A stretch of 64,000 nucleotides of DNA from Magnetococcales bacterium (GTDB taxonomy: Bacteria > Pseudomonadota > Magnetococcia > Magnetococcales > JADFYX01). The stretch lies in the NCBI GenBank assembly GCA_015232365.1, contig JADFZU010000006.1:21456-85455 (forward strand). Direction: 5' to 3'. Position 1 is the first letter of the stretch. The number at the start of each line of letters is the position of its first letter. Shown one piece after another: positions 62,470-64,000 of this stretch. The notes under the pieces are model-generated. The model saw nothing but the letters and a program-made list of their open reading frames with translations, was not told where the DNA came from and did not search any database. The translations under genes were made by a program, and so were the position numbers.

Positions 62470-63423
62470 TTAATTTTCAGCAGTTTTTGTCTCATTATTT
62501 TTATCTGGAGCTGATTTTTTTGACTCAATCAGGTAAAAAAACAGACCAATTGGCAGAACGGTTACCCATTGCACTGCCCTGATCAGCAACATGATTTCTG
62601 CTCCATTATTTATCCCAACCTGTGCCATTAGTGTCTGGGCCGCAGCTTCTCCAACTCCTAATCCGCCAAATGAAACCGGCAAACTATTGGCAATTATCAC
62701 CAGGGGAGTGATCAGGAAAATTGCCAGCCAGCCTAACTGGGCGTGGAGAATGTCACTAGACAACTTAAAAGCCACAATCATCGTAATATTGGTCGCTATG
62801 GAGATAAAAAGAAGCTTGGAGAGCTGTTTTATACTCTGTTCACCTTGGGAAAAGAATCCACCTATCCGCTGTTGCCACAACTCCGGCAGATAGTTAATAA
62901 CCCAGTAGCGTAACTTGGGTTGGTAGAGTAGTACAAAAAAGCTGGAGATAGCAAAAAAGAGCAGGAGGGCGACCCAGCCCATCTGCTGCACCCCTAAAGG
63001 CTGGGGAGTTTGCCAGGAGAGAGTTAAAAAGGCTATAGAACCGAGGATGGTAAAAGTATACAACCCCAAAAGCCGGTCAATAAATGCTGTGGAGATAGCG
63101 GCAACTGTCCTCCCTCCTGAGTAGCGGCTGATATAGTAGGTTCGTGCCGCCTCTCCTCCAGCCATACCAAGGGTGGTCATGAAAAAAAACTGACCAATCC
63201 AGAAGATCCGCAAGACATCTCTTAACGGTATGGTTATCTGGTGCATTTTCATAACCGATGCCCAACGTAGTGCCTGACCGGCAAATCCCAGCAGCAAGGC
63301 TGTTGCCACCAGCAGTTGCCCAAGAGAGAAAAAACCGTCACTGACGGCAGAAAAATCCAACTGGTTGGAGTCTGCCAGCCAGTAGATTAGTAGAGCAGCG
63401 ATAATCAGTTTTAGAAAATTCAA
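62470..63423 (-). CDS. Lysylphosphatidylglycerol synthase TM region/flippase-like (AglD/YbhN-type) membrane protein
   Basis: QALRWASVMKMHQI, GMAGGEAARTYYISRYSGGRTVAAISTAFIDRLLGLY, SLPVSFGGLGVGEAAAQTL. Confidence 0.87.
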   Translation of the reverse strand: MNFLKLIIAALLIYWLADSNQLDFSAVSDGFFSLGQLLVATALLLGFAGQALRWASVMKMHQITIPLRDVLRIFWIGQFFFMTTLGMAGGEAARTYYISRYSGGRTVAAISTAFIDRLLGLYTFTILGSIAFLTLSWQTPQPLGVQQMGWVALLLFFAISSFFVLLYQPKLRYWVINYLPELWQQRIGGFFSQGEQSIKQLSKLLFISIATNITMIVAFKLSSDILHAQLGWLAIFLITPLVIIANSLPVSFGGLGVGEAAAQTLMAQVGINNGAEIMLLIRAVQWVTVLPIGLFFYLIESKKSAPDKNNETKTAEN

Positions 63424-63426
63424 TAT

Positions 63427-64000
63427 TTATCTCTTTTTGCCAATGCGGTATGGAGGCCAATACTCCATGACTATCTCGTGCCTGCCTTTTGTAAGCTCTA
63501 ACCCTCTAAAGAGATGGTAGACCGGGAAAATATCTGTCTCAACCCCATCCACCCAGGCCCGCCAGTATTTGTTGTAGTTATCGGTCAACACCAAAATAGC
63601 TGCAGCATCGCTCCAGCTATGAATAACAGCCCGGTCTGGTCGGGGGTATGAGATGGTGACATCACTCTCTTGCAAAGGTGATGGAAACTCTTTGGGGTTT
63701 CTTATATCTCCAGTTTGAACCAGAGCTGTTGACCTCAGTTGTGGGGCAGACTGACTGCCCAGGGCTTTTAGCAGGGAGTCTGAAGTGGTGAATTGGCTAA
63801 TGTTTCCTACCAAAAACGCTCTGGGCATAACCGATTTATTCTCATAAATATAGAGAGCATGGGGAGGAGGGGAGCCTTTTAAAACTCCCAAAACCATCTG
63901 CCACTCGCTATATTGTTCCCACTGCTTACGGACTACCAGCTCTTTGCTTGGATCGTTGACCAATTGCAGGTCAGGATGCTCAATGGGCCAGTGGGAGATG
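63427..64000 (-). CDS. YfhO-family-like membrane protein, C-terminal part (truncated by window end)
   Basis: LVLTDNYNKYWRAWVDGVETDIFPVYHLFRGLELTKGRHEIVMEYWPPYRIG; frame remains open to position 64000. Confidence 0.7.
   Translation of the reverse strand, partial: ISHWPIEHPDLQLVNDPSKELVVRKQWEQYSEWQMVLGVLKGSPPPHALYIYENKSVMPRAFLVGNISQFTTSDSLLKALGSQSAPQLRSTALVQTGDIRNPKEFPSPLQESDVTISYPRPDRAVIHSWSDAAAILVLTDNYNKYWRAWVDGVETDIFPVYHLFRGLELTKGRHEIVMEYWPPYRIGKKR

Overview
The window is mostly conserved proteobacterial chromosome (lineage not resolved from sequence alone), with moderate-to-low GC by eye. Most genes are on the minus strand. Recognisable blocks are: argB; petABC (cytochrome bc1) with a strong terminator; trmL; a DsbA-like thiol oxidoreductase; two tandem COQ10/RatA-like START proteins; a large PEP-synthase/PPDK-like phosphotransferase; an AT-rich accessory patch (H-NS-like gene, small hydrophobic ORF, Rap1a/Tai-like secreted protein); prfA-hemA; a K+ channel; pckA; pgi; pcm-yqaA-nlpD-like; thrS-infC-rpmI-rplT-pheS-pheT-ihfA; tolB-pal-cpoB-tilS-ftsH-folP-glmM; an MBOAT/SGNH pair; a signalling trio (small protein, HDOD, class III cyclase); aroC; fabI; a MidA/NDUFAF7-like methyltransferase; the full 14-gene nuoA-N operon; a flippase-like membrane protein; and a truncated YfhO-like protein. 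The most unusual non-genic signals are: (i) a dispersed palindromic element with 17-bp terminal inverted repeats (CCTAGATTCGGCAGTTG), seen in four copies, which adds coding sequence to the 5' ends of unrelated ORFs; (ii) a second GC-rich intergenic repeat family; (iii) a perfect 26-bp palindrome centred on the trmL stop codon; (iv) an apparent AUC start codon for infC. The most unusual protein is the 1408-aa PPDK-like enzyme, with about 900 N-terminal residues I do not recognise and no C-terminal PEP-binding barrel. I saw no CRISPR array, rRNA, convincing tRNA or prophage.
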